Assembly (NCBI GenBank): GCA_046705265.1
Contig: JBJKQL010000154.1
Location: 1 to 45,534, forward strand
DNA: 45,534 nucleotides
Direction: 5' to 3'
Source of the DNA: JAJYTL01 sp046705265
Lineage (GTDB): Bacteria > Pseudomonadota > Alphaproteobacteria > Ferrovibrionales > Ferrovibrionaceae
The position numbers and the translations under genes are program-made. The notes beneath the pieces were generated by a model. It worked only from the letters and a program-made list of their open reading frames with translations. It ran no database searches and was not told where the DNA came from. Position 1 is the stretch's first letter, and the number at the start of each line of letters is the position of its first letter. Shown piece after piece: positions 35,164 to 44,150 of this stretch.

Positions 35164-36327
35164 GTGACCGGGCATGCCCTCGCGATCGGAGCTAAAGCCA
35201 TGATGACGCGGGACGGGCTGCAAGAGCTAATGACGATGCTTCCTACCCGCGGCTATCGACTCGTCGGGCCGAAGCTGTGCGACGGCGCGATCATCTATGA
35301 CGACGTGACTGGCGTTGACGACCTGCCAATCGGTTGGACTGAGCGGCAGGAGGCCGCGCACTATCGCCTCGAACGCCGCACCGACGTGGCACTCTTTGGC
35401 TATGCGGTCGGACCTCATTCCTGGAAGCGCTTTCTGCATCCTCCGATCGAGCGACTCTGGCGAGCGCACCGTGAGAACGGCGACCTTTCTATCGTCTCGT
35501 CTGAGAACGAGGCGCCCAGATACGCATTTCTCGGAGTCCGAAGCTGCGAGCTGCACGCCATTCACATTCAGGACCGCGTTTTCACCCAAGGTTCGCACGT
35601 CGATTCCGCCTATGCCGCCCGGCGGAAGGATAACTTCATCATCGCCGTCAATTGCGGCGAAGCTGGAGGGACGTGCTTCTGCGTCTCGATGGGAACGGGT
35701 CCCAAGGCCGCGGCGGGATTCGATCTCGCCTTGACCGAACTGATCGATGGCGGCGATCAAGAGTTTTTGGTCGAAATCGGCAGCGCTGCCGGAGCCGAAC
35801 TGTTCACATGGATTCCGCACCGTGAGGCGAACGCCTACGACATCGCGGCCGCGGAGGCTGTCATGGCGCGCACTGAGCGCAGCATGGGTCGAAAGCTCGA
35901 TACCACGGGAATCAAGGAGCTTCTGCAAGGCAATCCCAATCACCCGCGGTGGGATGACGTCGCGGACCGCTGCCTGACCTGCGCGAACTGCACCATGGTT
36001 TGTCCGACCTGCTTCTGCACCACGGTTGAGGATCGGAGCGATCTTGCCGGCAAGGAGGCGGAACGCGTCCGGAAGTGGGATTCCTGCTTTACGCTCGATT
36101 TTTCCTTTATTCACGGCGGCCCTGTTCGCAGCGAACCCCGTTCACGATATCGCCAATGGATGACACACAAGCTCGCAAGCTGGATCGATCAATTCGGCAG
36201 TTCCGGCTGTGTCGGCTGCGGCCGTTGCATCACCTGGTGTCCCGTCGGCATTGACATCACGGAAGAGGTGGCGGCGATTCGGGCCACAGCAGGCATTGCT
36301 GAGGGGACGAGCAGCGGAGATACGTGA
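35164..36327 (+). CDS. hydB: Group 3b [NiFe]-hydrogenase beta subunit (Fe-S electron-transfer protein)
   Basis: The 387-aa protein is homologous to the sulfhydrogenase beta subunit (HydB) and to AsrA. The first 300 residues carry conserved blocks such as YAFLGVRSCELHAIHIQDRV and NCGEAGGTCFC. Two [4Fe-4S] motifs follow: CLTCANCTMVCPTC (about 275-288) and CVGCGRCITWCPVG (about 350-363). It passes electrons between the flavin subunit and the small subunit. GGGAGGAG lies just before the GTG start at 35164. It is the first gene of the hydrogenase operon, overlapping the next gene (TGATG). Confidence 0.9.
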   Translation: MTGHALAIGAKAMMTRDGLQELMTMLPTRGYRLVGPKLCDGAIIYDDVTGVDDLPIGWTERQEAAHYRLERRTDVALFGYAVGPHSWKRFLHPPIERLWRAHRENGDLSIVSSENEAPRYAFLGVRSCELHAIHIQDRVFTQGSHVDSAYAARRKDNFIIAVNCGEAGGTCFCVSMGTGPKAAAGFDLALTELIDGGDQEFLVEIGSAAGAELFTWIPHREANAYDIAAAEAVMARTERSMGRKLDTTGIKELLQGNPNHPRWDDVADRCLTCANCTMVCPTCFCTTVEDRSDLAGKEAERVRKWDSCFTLDFSFIHGGPVRSEPRSRYRQWMTHKLASWIDQFGSSGCVGCGRCITWCPVGIDITEEVAAIRATAGIAEGTSSGDT

Positions 36328-36791
36328 TGGAAAACATGGAACAGCTTCTGGCCGAGCAACCGCTTTTTGCCGCGTTAGAGCCAAAAATCGGCCAGATCGT
36401 TTCCGGTTGCGCGCGGAATTGCCGCTTCGAGGCTGGCGCTTACGTTTTCCACGAGGGTGATGCCGCTAATGAATTCTATCTCATCCGCCACGGCCGGGTT
36501 GCGCTCGAGGTCGCGGCGGCCGGTCAATCTACGGTCGTTTTCAATACGCTCGGCCCCGGCGAGGTTCTTGGCGCGTCCTGGTTGATTCCGCCATACAAAT
36601 GGATGTTCGATGCCCGTGCGGTCGAGCTTACTCGCGCCATCGGGATCGACGCGAAATGCCTGCGCGGCAAATGTGAGGCAGATCACGATCTCGGCTACGA
36701 GATGATGAAACGCTTCCTTCCGGTCTTTGTCCGGAGACTACACGAGACCCGGCTTCAGATCCTGGATGTTTACGGGAAGCGGGGGAAATGA
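36327..36791 (+). CDS. Cyclic-nucleotide-binding-domain protein without HTH
   Basis: The 154-aa protein is a single cNMP-binding beta-roll (FEAGAYVFHEGDAANEFYLI, RHGRVALEV, LGPGEVLGASWL), then a long helix, and ends before any DNA-binding domain. The phosphate-binding cassette Arg/Glu pair is not clearly conserved, so the ligand is uncertain. It is embedded between the beta and gamma hydrogenase subunits with overlapping ends on both sides, so it is likely a regulatory or structural partner of the enzyme. ATG 36327 overlaps the hydB stop. Confidence 0.85.
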   Translation: MENMEQLLAEQPLFAALEPKIGQIVSGCARNCRFEAGAYVFHEGDAANEFYLIRHGRVALEVAAAGQSTVVFNTLGPGEVLGASWLIPPYKWMFDARAVELTRAIGIDAKCLRGKCEADHDLGYEMMKRFLPVFVRRLHETRLQILDVYGKRGK

Positions 36792-37627
36792 CCGCTACGC
36801 CTGAGGCCGATCCGTTCGTTCCTGCCCTGTACCGGGTTACCCGAGTCCGCCGGGAACTGCGGGACGTCGCGACGATTGATCTTGTACCGGCGCAAGGCGA
36901 ACCGCCGGCCTTCACGCCGGGGCAGTTTAACATGCTCTATGTTTTTGGCGTCGGCGAGATCGCCGTCTCGCTGAGCGGCGATCCGGAGGATCGCACCCGT
37001 TTCGTTCATACCGTCCGAGCCGTCGGCGCCGTGAGCGAGGCGTTGACCCGGCTTGGTACCCGCACAATGATCGGCCTCCGCGGTCCTTTTGGCAGGGGTT
37101 GGCCGACGGCCGCACCGCCGGGCAGTGATCTGGTCATCGTCACCGGCGGGCTTGGCCTGGCCCCGCTTAGACCCGCCATCTATCATGTGCTCGCCCACCG
37201 ATCGGAATACGGTAACGTTACGGTGCTCTACGGCGCGCGTCACCCTCTCGACATCCTCTATCGCCGGGAGATCGAGCGCTGGCGCAGAGAACTCGACCTG
37301 GAGATCGAGGTAACGGTCGACCACGCGGACCGCGACTGGCACGGCCATGTCGGCGTGGTGCCCATCTTGATTAAACGTGCCGCCATTCAGCCAAAGAACA
37401 CGCTGGCATTCGTTTGCGGCCCCGAGGTGATGATGCGTTTCACCGTGGCCGGGCTGCGCGAGGCCGGTCTCGGGCCAGAACAAATCTACCTCTCTCTGGA
37501 GCGCAATATGAAATGCGCGATAGGGCTGTGCGGCCGTTGCCAGTTCGGTCCAAATTTCGTTTGCAAGGATGGCCCCGTGATCCGCTTTGATCGTATTTCC
37601 CAATTCTTCGCCACACGGGAGATTTGA
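36788..37627 (+). CDS. hydG: Group 3b [NiFe]-hydrogenase gamma subunit (FAD/NAD(P), 2Fe-2S)
   Basis: The 279-aa ferredoxin-reductase-type protein has an FAD domain (FTPGQFNMLYVFGVGEIAVS), a nucleotide domain (LVIVTGGLGLAPLRPAIYHV and FVCGPEVMMRF) and a C-terminal 2Fe-2S site (MKCAIGLCGRCQFGPNFVCK). This is the sulfhydrogenase gamma subunit (HydG), which exchanges electrons with NAD(P). It is not the radical-SAM HydG of [FeFe]-hydrogenase maturation. The 4-bp overlap with the cNMP-domain gene and near contact with the small-subunit gene show tight coupling. Confidence 0.9.
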   Translation: MTATPEADPFVPALYRVTRVRRELRDVATIDLVPAQGEPPAFTPGQFNMLYVFGVGEIAVSLSGDPEDRTRFVHTVRAVGAVSEALTRLGTRTMIGLRGPFGRGWPTAAPPGSDLVIVTGGLGLAPLRPAIYHVLAHRSEYGNVTVLYGARHPLDILYRREIERWRRELDLEIEVTVDHADRDWHGHVGVVPILIKRAAIQPKNTLAFVCGPEVMMRFTVAGLREAGLGPEQIYLSLERNMKCAIGLCGRCQFGPNFVCKDGPVIRFDRISQFFATREI

Positions 37628-37628
37628 C

Positions 37629-38408
37629 ATGCCGACGGCAACACGCCCTCGTCTCGCGGTGTGGAAGTTCGCTTCCTGCGACGGATGCCAGCTGTCTCTG
37701 CTTGATTGCGAGGATGAGATTCTGGCTTTGGCAGAGGTTATCGATATCGCCTCCTTTCCGGAGGCTTCGAGCGCTGTCACGAAGGGGCGCTATGACCTCT
37801 CCCTGATCGAGGGCTCGATTACCACCCCGCATGACGAGGAACGGATCAAGAAGGTACGGCGGCAATCCAAGTTCCTCATCACCATCGGCGCCTGTGCGAC
37901 AGCCGGCGGCATTCAGGCATTGCGCAACTTCGCGGATGTCGACCAATGGGTCGCCGCCGTCTATGCCACCCCGCGCTATATCAAGACCCTTGCCACCTCG
38001 ACACCCATTTCGGCCCATGTCCCGGTTGATTATGAGCTGCGCGGCTGCCCGATCAACAAGACGCAGCTTATCGAAGTGATTACCGCTTATCTTGCCGGGC
38101 GGAAGCCGACGATTCCGGACCAGAGCGTGTGCATCGAATGCAAGCAGAGGGGCACCGTCTGCGTCATGGTGGCACAGGGTACGCCTTGCCTCGGGCCCGC
38201 AACCCACGCCGGCTGCGGCGCGATATGCCCCTCATTCCGGCGCGGCTGCTACGGCTGTTTTGGCCCCATGGCGCGGCCGAACACTGTGGCACTGGCGCGG
38301 CAATGGCGAGACCTCGGCGCCGCAACGCGGGATATTCAGCGTGTCTATCGCACCTTTAATGCCGCGGCTCCGGCTTTCCAAAAGGAGAGCGAGGCTCATG
38401 ACGACTAG
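37629..38408 (+). CDS. hydD: Group 3b [NiFe]-hydrogenase small (delta) subunit
   Basis: The 259-aa Fe-S subunit is without a Tat signal, so cytoplasmic. The proximal cluster ligands appear in KFASCDGCQLSLLD, GACATAGG and RGCPINKTQ. Further cysteines near the end (CIECKQRGTVC, PCLGPATHAGCGAICPS, RGCYGCFGP) can ligate additional clusters. The start at 37629 begins the usual N-terminus; the longer frame reads back into hydG. It overlaps the large-subunit gene by 11 bp. Confidence 0.93.
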   Translation: MPTATRPRLAVWKFASCDGCQLSLLDCEDEILALAEVIDIASFPEASSAVTKGRYDLSLIEGSITTPHDEERIKKVRRQSKFLITIGACATAGGIQALRNFADVDQWVAAVYATPRYIKTLATSTPISAHVPVDYELRGCPINKTQLIEVITAYLAGRKPTIPDQSVCIECKQRGTVCVMVAQGTPCLGPATHAGCGAICPSFRRGCYGCFGPMARPNTVALARQWRDLGAATRDIQRVYRTFNAAAPAFQKESEAHDD

Positions 38409-39687
38409 AACCATCCGGGTCGACATGCTTGCCCGTGTCGAGGGCGAGGGGGCTCTTGATCTCCATATTCGAGAGGGCAAGGTGACGCGGGCCGAACTCA
38501 AGATCTTCGAGCCGCCGAGGCTTTTTGAAGCCTTGCTCAAGGGCCGGGACTTTCGCGAGGCCCCGGATATCACCGCGCGCATTTGCGGCATTTGTCCGGT
38601 GGCCTACCAGATGAGCTCGGTTCACGCCATGGAGCAGGCGGCGGACGTGAAGATTGAAGGTCCGATCCGTGACCTACGACGCCTGCTTTATTGCGGCGAA
38701 TGGATTGAAAGTCATACGCTCCATATCGTCATGTTGCATGCCCCGGATTTCCTCGGATTTCCCGACGCGATCGCCATGGCGCGGGAACACGGAGACATGG
38801 TGCGGGGCGGACTTCTGCTGAAAAAGGCCGGCAACGGATTGATGCGCCTCCTGGGCGGACGTGAGATCCACCCCATCAACGTCAAAGTTGGGGGGTTCTA
38901 TCGCGTCCCGAGCCGGAATGAATTTCGTGCCATTGAAGACGATCTGAAACGGGCGCGTGATTTTTCGATTCAAATGTTGCGCTGGGTTGCCGCGTTTCCA
39001 TTTCCTGCCTTCGAACGGAATTACGAGTTCGTCGCGCTCCGTGGTGAGAACGAGTATCCATTCAACGACGGCCGTATCGTTTCGAATCGCGGCATCGATA
39101 TCCCGGCTGCCGAATACGATAACGTGTTCGAGGAACATCACGTCGCTCGCTCGACGGCACTTCAAGCGACGATAAAAGGGCGTGGCGCCTATCTCGTGGG
39201 GCCACTCGCGCGATATAATTTGAATTTCGACCGGCTGCCTCAGGCGATCCGAACCTTGGCGCAGGAAGCTGGCCTGGGTTCCACCTGCCGCAATCCGTTT
39301 CAGAGCATCGTCGTCCGCGCAATCGAGGTGATCTATGCCTGCGAGGAGGCGCTTCGCCTGATCGGGGCTTACGAACCGCCAGCCGCTCCCGCGCTCGCCG
39401 TCGAACCGCGCGCTTCGGTCGGCCATGGCTGTACGGAGGCGCCGCGAGGGATCCTTTATCACCGCTATGAACTGGACGAGGACGGCACCATTCTTGATGC
39501 CCGAATCGTCCCGCCAACGTCGCAAAACCAGAAGAGCATCGAAGAAGATCTTCTCGACGTCGCGACACGTAATATGACACTTGCCGATGATCAGCTACGC
39601 GGGCGCTGCGAGCAGACGATTCGGAATTACGATCCATGCATCTCGTGCTCGGCTCACTTCCTGAATCTTTCGGTACATCGATCATGA
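38398..39687 (+). CDS. hydA: Group 3b [NiFe]-hydrogenase large (alpha) subunit
   Basis: The 429-aa catalytic subunit binds the NiFe(CN)2CO centre. The N-terminal L1 motif is RICGICPVAYQ (about 62-72) and the C-terminal L2 motif is YDPCISCSAHF. The four Cys in these two motifs bind the metals. After the His of L2 a nine-residue tail (FLNLSVHRS) remains, to be removed by the protease encoded next. The start ATG 38398 overlaps the small subunit; a longer in-frame extension to 38092 is a shadow. The stop overlaps the protease start (ATGA). Homologues bidirectionally couple H2 to NAD(P) and can reduce sulfur. Confidence 0.94.
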   Translation: MTTRTIRVDMLARVEGEGALDLHIREGKVTRAELKIFEPPRLFEALLKGRDFREAPDITARICGICPVAYQMSSVHAMEQAADVKIEGPIRDLRRLLYCGEWIESHTLHIVMLHAPDFLGFPDAIAMAREHGDMVRGGLLLKKAGNGLMRLLGGREIHPINVKVGGFYRVPSRNEFRAIEDDLKRARDFSIQMLRWVAAFPFPAFERNYEFVALRGENEYPFNDGRIVSNRGIDIPAAEYDNVFEEHHVARSTALQATIKGRGAYLVGPLARYNLNFDRLPQAIRTLAQEAGLGSTCRNPFQSIVVRAIEVIYACEEALRLIGAYEPPAAPALAVEPRASVGHGCTEAPRGILYHRYELDEDGTILDARIVPPTSQNQKSIEEDLLDVATRNMTLADDQLRGRCEQTIRNYDPCISCSAHFLNLSVHRS

Positions 39688-40193
39688 CGGAGATCCGACG
39701 TTCAATTCGCGTCATCGGGATCGGCAATCGGGACCGCGGCGACGACGGATTAGGTCCTCTCGTCGTGGAGCGATTGAGCGGAAGGATCCCGCGGGATGCC
39801 TCTCTTGGGGTTCGGCACGGCGATGCCCTGTCCCTGCTTGATGATTGGAAGGGCGCCGATCCTGCGATCCTGGTGGACGCCGCTGCCTTGATATCTGCGC
39901 CCGGCGTCATCCACCGCATCGACTTGATCGCGGAAATGATACCGCTTGAGCTCTCTCTGGCATCAACGCATGCCTTTGGAATATCGCAGGCTATCAGTCT
40001 TGGCCGGGTCCTCGATCTGCTGCCGCGGCACCTGATCCTATACGCCGTCGAGGGCGAAAATTTCGCCCGCGGCTTCGGCATGACTCCCGCAGTCTCGGCT
40101 GCCGCCGAACTCGTGGCGCAACGCATTCTTGGCGAAATCTCGGGCCTTCGCCACGATACGAGAGATATTCCGGGGACCTCCGTTCATGCATGA
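39684..40193 (+). CDS. Hydrogenase maturation protease
   Basis: The 169-aa HycI/HybD-type endopeptidase recognises inserted nickel and trims the large-subunit C-terminus. The N-terminal motif VIGIGNRDRGDDGLGPLVVE holds the nickel-sensing Asp, and GDALSLLDDW and LVDAAALI follow. The start ATG 39684 overlaps the large-subunit stop. It overlaps hypA by 8 bp. Confidence 0.9.
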   Translation: MTEIRRSIRVIGIGNRDRGDDGLGPLVVERLSGRIPRDASLGVRHGDALSLLDDWKGADPAILVDAAALISAPGVIHRIDLIAEMIPLELSLASTHAFGISQAISLGRVLDLLPRHLILYAVEGENFARGFGMTPAVSAAAELVAQRILGEISGLRHDTRDIPGTSVHA

Positions 40194-40458
40194 AACGGCC
40201 TTGGTCAGAGATCTCGTACACCGGATCGAGGCGGCAGCGCACGCCGCGGGCGCTGAAAGAGTTTCATGCGCGAGGGTCTGGCTCGGCGCGCTCTGCCATT
40301 TCTCGCCTGAGCACTTTCAAGAACATTTCACCGACGAAGCGCGGGGGACCCTGGCCGAGGGCGCGAACCTCGTGATCGAGACGTCGGATGACGCGGGTCA
40401 CCCCGAAGCGCAGAGCGTGATCATGCAGAGCATCGATCTCGAGGTGCGATCAGGATGA
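40186..40458 (+). CDS. hypA: HypA-like nickel chaperone lacking the zinc ribbon
   Basis: The 90-aa protein begins MHETALVRDLVHRIEAAA. The N-terminal Met-His that binds nickel in HypA is present, as are the core strands (VWLGALCHFSPEHFQEHF). Normal HypA (about 113 aa) has two CxxC pairs forming a structural zinc ribbon in its second half. Here that region is replaced by a short linker (ETSDDAGHPEAQS) and no CxxC exists. The frame is intact and flanked by overlaps, so this is a compact variant, not a truncation. No hypB is in the operon. Confidence 0.85.
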   Translation: MHETALVRDLVHRIEAAAHAAGAERVSCARVWLGALCHFSPEHFQEHFTDEARGTLAEGANLVIETSDDAGHPEAQSVIMQSIDLEVRSG

Positions 40459-42785
40459 ACGGGGAAGCAGCTTTCCACGCTGATGTTGAACGACAGCGTA
40501 TTCGCTGCGACGTGACAGGTGCCGTTCAGGGAGTCGGTTTTCGACCTTTCGTTTACCGTTTGGCGAGAACCGAGGGTTTGGTGGGGTTTGTACGAAACTC
40601 CGCCCAGGGTGCGCAGATTGAGGTGGAAGGCCCAAGTTCGGCGATCGACCGTTTCCTCGGCCGGCTCGAATCTGAAATCCGGCCGCCCGCGGCAATCCAA
40701 AGCCGCGACAGCGCGCGGCTGCCGGTGAAAGGCGAGAACGACTTTATCATCGCCCAAAGCGCCGCATCGGGGGTATTGTCCGCGCTCGTACTACCGGATC
40801 TCGCGACCTGCCCGGCATGCCTCCGGGAAATTTTCGATCCCGCCAATCGTCGCTACCGCTATCCCTTCACGACCTGCGTTCATTGCGGGCCGCGCTACAG
40901 CATCATCGAGGCCTTGCCTTACGACCGTTCGCGAACCTCGATGCGACAGTTTTGTATGTGCCCCGCGTGCCAAGCGGAATACGACGATCCGGGGTCACGG
41001 CGTTTCCACGCTCAAAGCAATGCCTGTCCCGAGTGCGGTCCCACACTTCGCCTGCGGGATCAAGACGGGAGGACGCTTGCGTCGGACGATGAGGCATTGA
41101 AACAAGCCGCCGAAGCACTCCGGCAAGGCATGATCCTCGCGCTCAAAGGCCTGGGCGGCTTTCAGCTTCTCGTCGACGCCACGAATGAGCGAGCCGTGCG
41201 GCGCCTCCGCGCCGGTAAGCGCCGGCCGCGGAAACCACTCGCCCTTATGGTGTCCTCGCTCGAAAGCGCGGGGGACCTGGCTACGATATCGTCTTTGGAG
41301 AGGGATATTCTGACCTCGCCGGAAGCGCCGATCGTCATTTTACCTGCCAAAGCAAGCTTGGAAACCGCGGCGGTCCCGCACCTCGCATCAAGCGTGGCAC
41401 CGGACAACCCGACGCTCGGCATCATGCTGCCCTATACGCCGCTGCATCATCTGCTGTTGTCGATGGTTGGCACACCGTTGGTGGCGACCAGCGGCAATCT
41501 CGGCGACGAACCCATCTTGATCAAGGAAGACGCAGCCCTGGCGCGGCTTCGTGGGGTCGCGGATCGCTTCCTCGTGCACGATCGGCCGATCGTACGGCCG
41601 GTCGATGATTCGCTTGTTCGAGTGACGGCTGGGCGGCTCATGGTACTGCGCAGCGCCCGCGGCTATGCGCTCCGTCGCTTGCCCACAAAGGCGAAAGACA
41701 GGTCGGTTCTTGCGCTTGGCGGACACCAGAAAAACGCCATCGCCACGGCCTCCGGCGGCGACGTTCATGCGGGGCCGCATATCGGAGACCTCGGTGCGCC
41801 GGCATCGCGCACCGCTTTTGCCGCTGCGGTGGAGCAGCTTACGGCGCTGCACGCGCTCCGGCCGGCGATCGTCGCCTGCGATGCCCATCCGGATTACCAT
41901 ACCAGCCACTATGCGGAGCGGAGCGGCATTCCCGTCACCAAGGTGCCGCATCATCTCGCTCATGTCCTCTCAGGCATGCTGGACAACGGGCTGGATGCGC
42001 CCGTGCTCGGCGTTGCCTGGGACGGTACCGGCTATGGCGCCGACGGCACCATTTGGGGCGGCGAGTTTCTAAAGATCGACGGGCAGCGATTCACCCGCGT
42101 CGCGCATCTCGCAATGTTCCGTCTGCCGGGCGGCGAAGCGGCCGTGCGCGCGCCGCGCCGCGCCGCGCTGGGTATGCTGTACGCGCTCTATGGCGGTAAC
42201 GTGCTGAACATGCAAGGGGTGCCACCGCTCGAAACGCTTTCGGCGACCGAGCGCCGGTTACTCCATGGCATGTTAAGCCGAGGCGTGAACGCTCCGCTGA
42301 CTTCAAGTGCCGGGCGGCTGTTTGACGCGGTGTCGAGCCTGCTCGATCTGTTTCAGACGGCAAGCTTCGAAGGCGAGGCCGCCATGGCAGTTGAATTCGC
42401 CGCCGACCGGGCAAGAAAGATTGCAGTTCTGCCGCTACTGGCGCTGCGAGAGGAGGGGAGGCGGCTCGTTCTCGACTGGCGACCGATGTTGCGGGGGCTT
42501 GTCGATGCGATCAAAAGCAAAGTACCGCCAGAACCACTTGCTGCTGCGCTGCATGAGAATCTGGCCGGCGGTATCGTTACCGTGGCCGAGCGGATCGGGA
42601 TCCATAGTGTGCTCTTAACCGGAGGCTGCTTTCAAAATGCGCGCCTGACTGAATGCGCGGTTGATCGCCTCCGGAGTGCCGGCTTTGCGCCCTATTGGCA
42701 TCACCGCATACCGCCGAACGATGGCGGTCTTGCGGTCGGACAAGCGGCATATGCGCTTCATCCGCTGGTCGAGGAGAGAAATTGA
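40455..42785 (+). CDS. hypF: Carbamoyltransferase HypF
   Basis: The 776-aa protein makes the carbamoyl-AMP used for the cyanide ligands of the NiFe centre and transfers it to HypE. Domains in order: acylphosphatase (GAVQGVGFRPFVYRLARTEG), two zinc fingers (CPACLREIF, CVHCGPRYSII, CPACQAEYDD, CPECGP), YrdC-type (KGLGGFQLLVDATNERAVRR, HDRPIVRPVDDSLV), and Kae1-like (ACDAHPDYHTSHYAE, VPHHLAHVLSGML, VAWDGTGYGADGTIWGGEF). Length is normal. It overlaps hypA by 4 bp and hypC by 1 bp. Confidence 0.95.
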   Translation: MNGEAAFHADVERQRIRCDVTGAVQGVGFRPFVYRLARTEGLVGFVRNSAQGAQIEVEGPSSAIDRFLGRLESEIRPPAAIQSRDSARLPVKGENDFIIAQSAASGVLSALVLPDLATCPACLREIFDPANRRYRYPFTTCVHCGPRYSIIEALPYDRSRTSMRQFCMCPACQAEYDDPGSRRFHAQSNACPECGPTLRLRDQDGRTLASDDEALKQAAEALRQGMILALKGLGGFQLLVDATNERAVRRLRAGKRRPRKPLALMVSSLESAGDLATISSLERDILTSPEAPIVILPAKASLETAAVPHLASSVAPDNPTLGIMLPYTPLHHLLLSMVGTPLVATSGNLGDEPILIKEDAALARLRGVADRFLVHDRPIVRPVDDSLVRVTAGRLMVLRSARGYALRRLPTKAKDRSVLALGGHQKNAIATASGGDVHAGPHIGDLGAPASRTAFAAAVEQLTALHALRPAIVACDAHPDYHTSHYAERSGIPVTKVPHHLAHVLSGMLDNGLDAPVLGVAWDGTGYGADGTIWGGEFLKIDGQRFTRVAHLAMFRLPGGEAAVRAPRRAALGMLYALYGGNVLNMQGVPPLETLSATERRLLHGMLSRGVNAPLTSSAGRLFDAVSSLLDLFQTASFEGEAAMAVEFAADRARKIAVLPLLALREEGRRLVLDWRPMLRGLVDAIKSKVPPEPLAAALHENLAGGIVTVAERIGIHSVLLTGGCFQNARLTECAVDRLRSAGFAPYWHHRIPPNDGGLAVGQAAYALHPLVEERN

Positions 42786-43021
42786 TGTGCCTCGCGGTTC
42801 CGGGCGAAGTCCTGAGCATCGGAGGGGGCGACGAATTGAGCCGCGAGGGCCGGGTTGCCTTCGCCGGAATTGTGAAACGGGTCAATCTCGCCTACGTGCC
42901 GGAAGCCAAGATTGGTGACTACGTTCTCGTGCACGCAGGGTTTGCCATCGCGGTGATCGATGCGCTCGAGGCTGAACGGACCCTTGCCTATCTTTCCGCG
43001 ATCGAGGAGGCAGGCACATGA
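42785..43021 (+). CDS. hypC: Hydrogenase assembly chaperone HypC
   Basis: The 78-aa protein begins MCLAVPGEVLSI; Cys2 is the residue that holds the Fe(CN)2CO unit with HypD. GDYVLVHAGFAIAVID is the OB-like core. Its start overlaps the hypF stop (TGATG), and its end overlaps the hypD start by 4 bp. Confidence 0.94.
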   Translation: MCLAVPGEVLSIGGGDELSREGRVAFAGIVKRVNLAYVPEAKIGDYVLVHAGFAIAVIDALEAERTLAYLSAIEEAGT

Positions 43022-44133
43022 AATTCGTCGATGAATTTCGTGATCGTGACATGGCACGGGGTTACGCTGCCGCGATCGCCCGGATCACAACACACCCGTG
43101 GACGCTGATGGAAATCTGCGGCGGCCAGACCCATTCCATTCTGCGCCATGGTATCGACCGGCTGTTGCCGGAAGGGGTCTCCCTTTTACACGGCCCGGGC
43201 TGCCCGGTCTGCGTTACCGCGGGGGAGACGATCGATATGGCAATCGCCATTGCCGCAGAGCCCACGGTCATCTTCTGTTCCTTTGGCGATATGCTGCGGG
43301 TGCCAGGTTCGAATAGCAGCCTTCTGAGCGCGAGGGCCCGGGGCGCCGATGTCAGGATGGTGTATTCGCCCTTGGACGCGCTTGACCTTGCGAGACGAAA
43401 TCCAGGCAGGGAGGTCGTTTTCTTCGCCATTGGCTTCGAGACCACCGTCCCGGCGACCGCGATGGCGGTTGCGCAAGCCGAGCGCGAGGGCATCAGGAAT
43501 TTCTCGCTCCTGGTTTCCCACGTCCTGGTGCCGCCGGCAATTGCCGCGCTTCTAAGCGAACCGGACAACCAGGTTCAGGGTTTTCTGGCTGCCGGCCATG
43601 TCTGCACTGTCATGGGCTACCGGGAATATGAGCCATTGGCCGAACGCTATCGCGTTCCCATCGTCGTCACCGGTTTTGAGCCGATTGACCTTTTGCAAGG
43701 AATCTATCTTTGCATTCGTCAACTCGAGGCGGGGCGTGCCGAAGTCGAAAACCAATACAGCCGCTCAGTGCAACCTGACGGAAACCGTGCTGCCCAGGAG
43801 CTGATAGCGCGTATTTTCACGGTTCAGCCCCAGCGTTGGCGCGGTATCGGCGAGATCGGCGCGAGCGGCCTCGGCCTTACGCCGGCCTACGCACGTTTCG
43901 ATGCGATGGCGCGCTTTCCTCAGACCAGCGTGCCGACGGAGCGCCCAAATGAGTGCATCAGCGGTGAGATCCTGCGCGGGCGCAAGAAGCCCGGCGAATG
44001 CGCCGCCTTTGGCACGCGCTGTGCGCCCGAAAGACCGCTCGGCGCCACGATGGTTTCGTCGGAAGGGGCCTGCGCCGCGTATTACCGCTACCGTCGCGAA
44101 AGGACTGCCAACGCCGATCCTGTCACTCCTTGA
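43018..44133 (+). CDS. hypD: Hydrogenase maturation factor HypD
   Basis: The 371-aa scaffold with HypC assembles the Fe(CN)2CO moiety. Motifs are MEICGGQTHSILRHGID, LHGPGCPVCVTAGETID, VFFAIGFETTVPATA, and the C-terminal [4Fe-4S] ligands in NECISGEILRGRKKPGEC, GTRC and SSEGACAAYY. It starts in a 4-bp overlap with hypC, and 17 bp separate it from hypE. Confidence 0.95.
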   Translation: MKFVDEFRDRDMARGYAAAIARITTHPWTLMEICGGQTHSILRHGIDRLLPEGVSLLHGPGCPVCVTAGETIDMAIAIAAEPTVIFCSFGDMLRVPGSNSSLLSARARGADVRMVYSPLDALDLARRNPGREVVFFAIGFETTVPATAMAVAQAEREGIRNFSLLVSHVLVPPAIAALLSEPDNQVQGFLAAGHVCTVMGYREYEPLAERYRVPIVVTGFEPIDLLQGIYLCIRQLEAGRAEVENQYSRSVQPDGNRAAQELIARIFTVQPQRWRGIGEIGASGLGLTPAYARFDAMARFPQTSVPTERPNECISGEILRGRKKPGECAAFGTRCAPERPLGATMVSSEGACAAYYRYRRERTANADPVTP

Positions 44134-44150
44134 TGCCAGGGGATTTCGCA

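Noticed and set aside
36788..37627. HydG as the radical-SAM maturase of [FeFe]-hydrogenase
   Set aside because: The sequence is a ferredoxin-reductase-type flavoprotein with a 2Fe-2S site; the shared symbol is a naming coincidence.
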